The position numbers and the translations under genes were made by a program. This document shows positions 63,803 through 64,000 of a stretch of DNA of 64,000 bases, in pieces. The stretch's first letter is position 1. Each line of letters starts with the position of its first letter. This DNA is from Pseudomonadota bacterium (GTDB lineage Bacteria; Pseudomonadota; Gammaproteobacteria; Thiotrichales; Thiotrichaceae). Location: NCBI GenBank assembly GCA_002747455.1, contig PDPG01000045.1, positions 17,735-81,734 of the forward strand. The letters run 5' to 3'. The notes below the pieces were generated by a model that was given only the letters and a program-made list of their open reading frames with translations, ran no database searches and had not been told where the DNA came from.

Positions 63803-64000
63803 TTAATCACCCATCGCTTCGTAATGTTCCATGACCCATTCTTCATGCTGTGCAGCAGCTAGCCACTCTTGCATGGCAGGCAGGTTCTTCATTGCTTTCA
63901 CCCACTGCTCAAAGTCTGCTGAAACTTCCAGTCCATAGCCACTGATACGCCACATCACCGGCGCGTACATGGCATCTACTATACTGAAATGTCCGCACAG
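63803..64000 (-). CDS. Glutathione S-transferase family protein (C-terminal part)
   Basis: The last 65 residues of a minus-strand gene that continues beyond the window. FSIVDAMYAPVMWRISGYGLEV followed by FEQWVKAMKNLPAMQEWLAAA is typical of the all-alpha C-terminal domain of glutathione S-transferases of the maleylacetoacetate-isomerase/stringent-starvation group. The N-terminal thioredoxin fold is out of view. Its end faces the GloB-like gene, another glutathione-linked enzyme. Confidence 0.8.
   Translation of the reverse strand: MCGHFSIVDAMYAPVMWRISGYGLEVSADFEQWVKAMKNLPAMQEWLAAAQHEEWVMEHYEAMGD

Overview
The window reads as an ordinary, gene-dense gammaproteobacterial chromosome segment of moderate GC. 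Housekeeping clusters typical of that class support this: tldD-pmbA, hrcA / grpE-dnaK-dnaJ-dapB, nadK-recN, pcnB-folK-panC, a psi-like gene next to rimI, and queC-D-E-F. A Thiotrichales-type organism would fit, but that is an impression and no phylogeny was done. Both ends cut through genes: the 3' part of map at the left and the C-terminus of a glutathione S-transferase at the right.

Layout. 1-8.3 kb: map (partial), a DEAD-box-like protein with decayed helicase motifs followed by a membrane-anchored TPR protein, a VTT membrane domain fused to a MerA/Lpd-like flavoprotein, a class V aminotransferase and a putative lipoprotein metallopeptidase. 8.25-8.9 kb: poorly coding DNA and an initiator tRNA. 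8.9-12.7 kb: tldD-pmbA-K+ channel operon. 12.8-17.9 kb: accessory iron-uptake-like locus, with two DUF1566 proteins (one a lipoprotein) divergent from a Fur-box-preceded TonB-dependent receptor. 18-28.4 kb: hda, an AI-2E permease, dapB, the heat-shock block with three sigma32-like promoters, nadK and recN. 28.4-37.3 kb: a phosphoribosyltransferase, a structured leader, an M23 peptidase, anmK, and the panC/folK/pcnB/rimI/UDG-psi/pssA run on the minus strand. 37.5-47.2 kb: oligopeptidase B, a small lipoprotein, a methyltransferase, TerC, trhO, cvfB, an rbgA-like GTPase, an internally duplicated MliC/ACP-type lysozyme inhibitor, and an alkaline phosphatase.

47.3-49.7 kb is a complete preQ0/queuosine operon (queC, queD, queE, queF). 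A class I preQ1 riboswitch candidate sits directly before it, and its pseudoknot includes the first two bases of the queC start codon. 49.9-63 kb is a polyamine uptake and catabolism locus: gamma-glutamylputrescine synthetase, putrescine aminotransferase and gamma-glutamylputrescine oxidase on one strand, a PotFGHI-type transporter plus a second glutamylpolyamine synthetase on the other, then gamma-glutamyl-GABA hydrolase and a GntR/FCD regulator. Four copies of the palindrome TGTGATCAC(A/G) lie one or two at a time in front of exactly these genes, so the GntR protein probably controls them all and itself. An AT-rich gene for a probable PD-(D/E)XK endonuclease interrupts this locus and looks acquired.

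The most rewarding items to follow are the GntR operator set, the preQ1 riboswitch, the nuclease island, the DUF1566/TonB iron locus, the psi-like uracil-glycosylase relative, the degenerate DEAD-box protein, the structured RNA at 29.4 kb and two small nested inverted-repeat elements. No CRISPR array, complete insertion sequence or prophage was seen.
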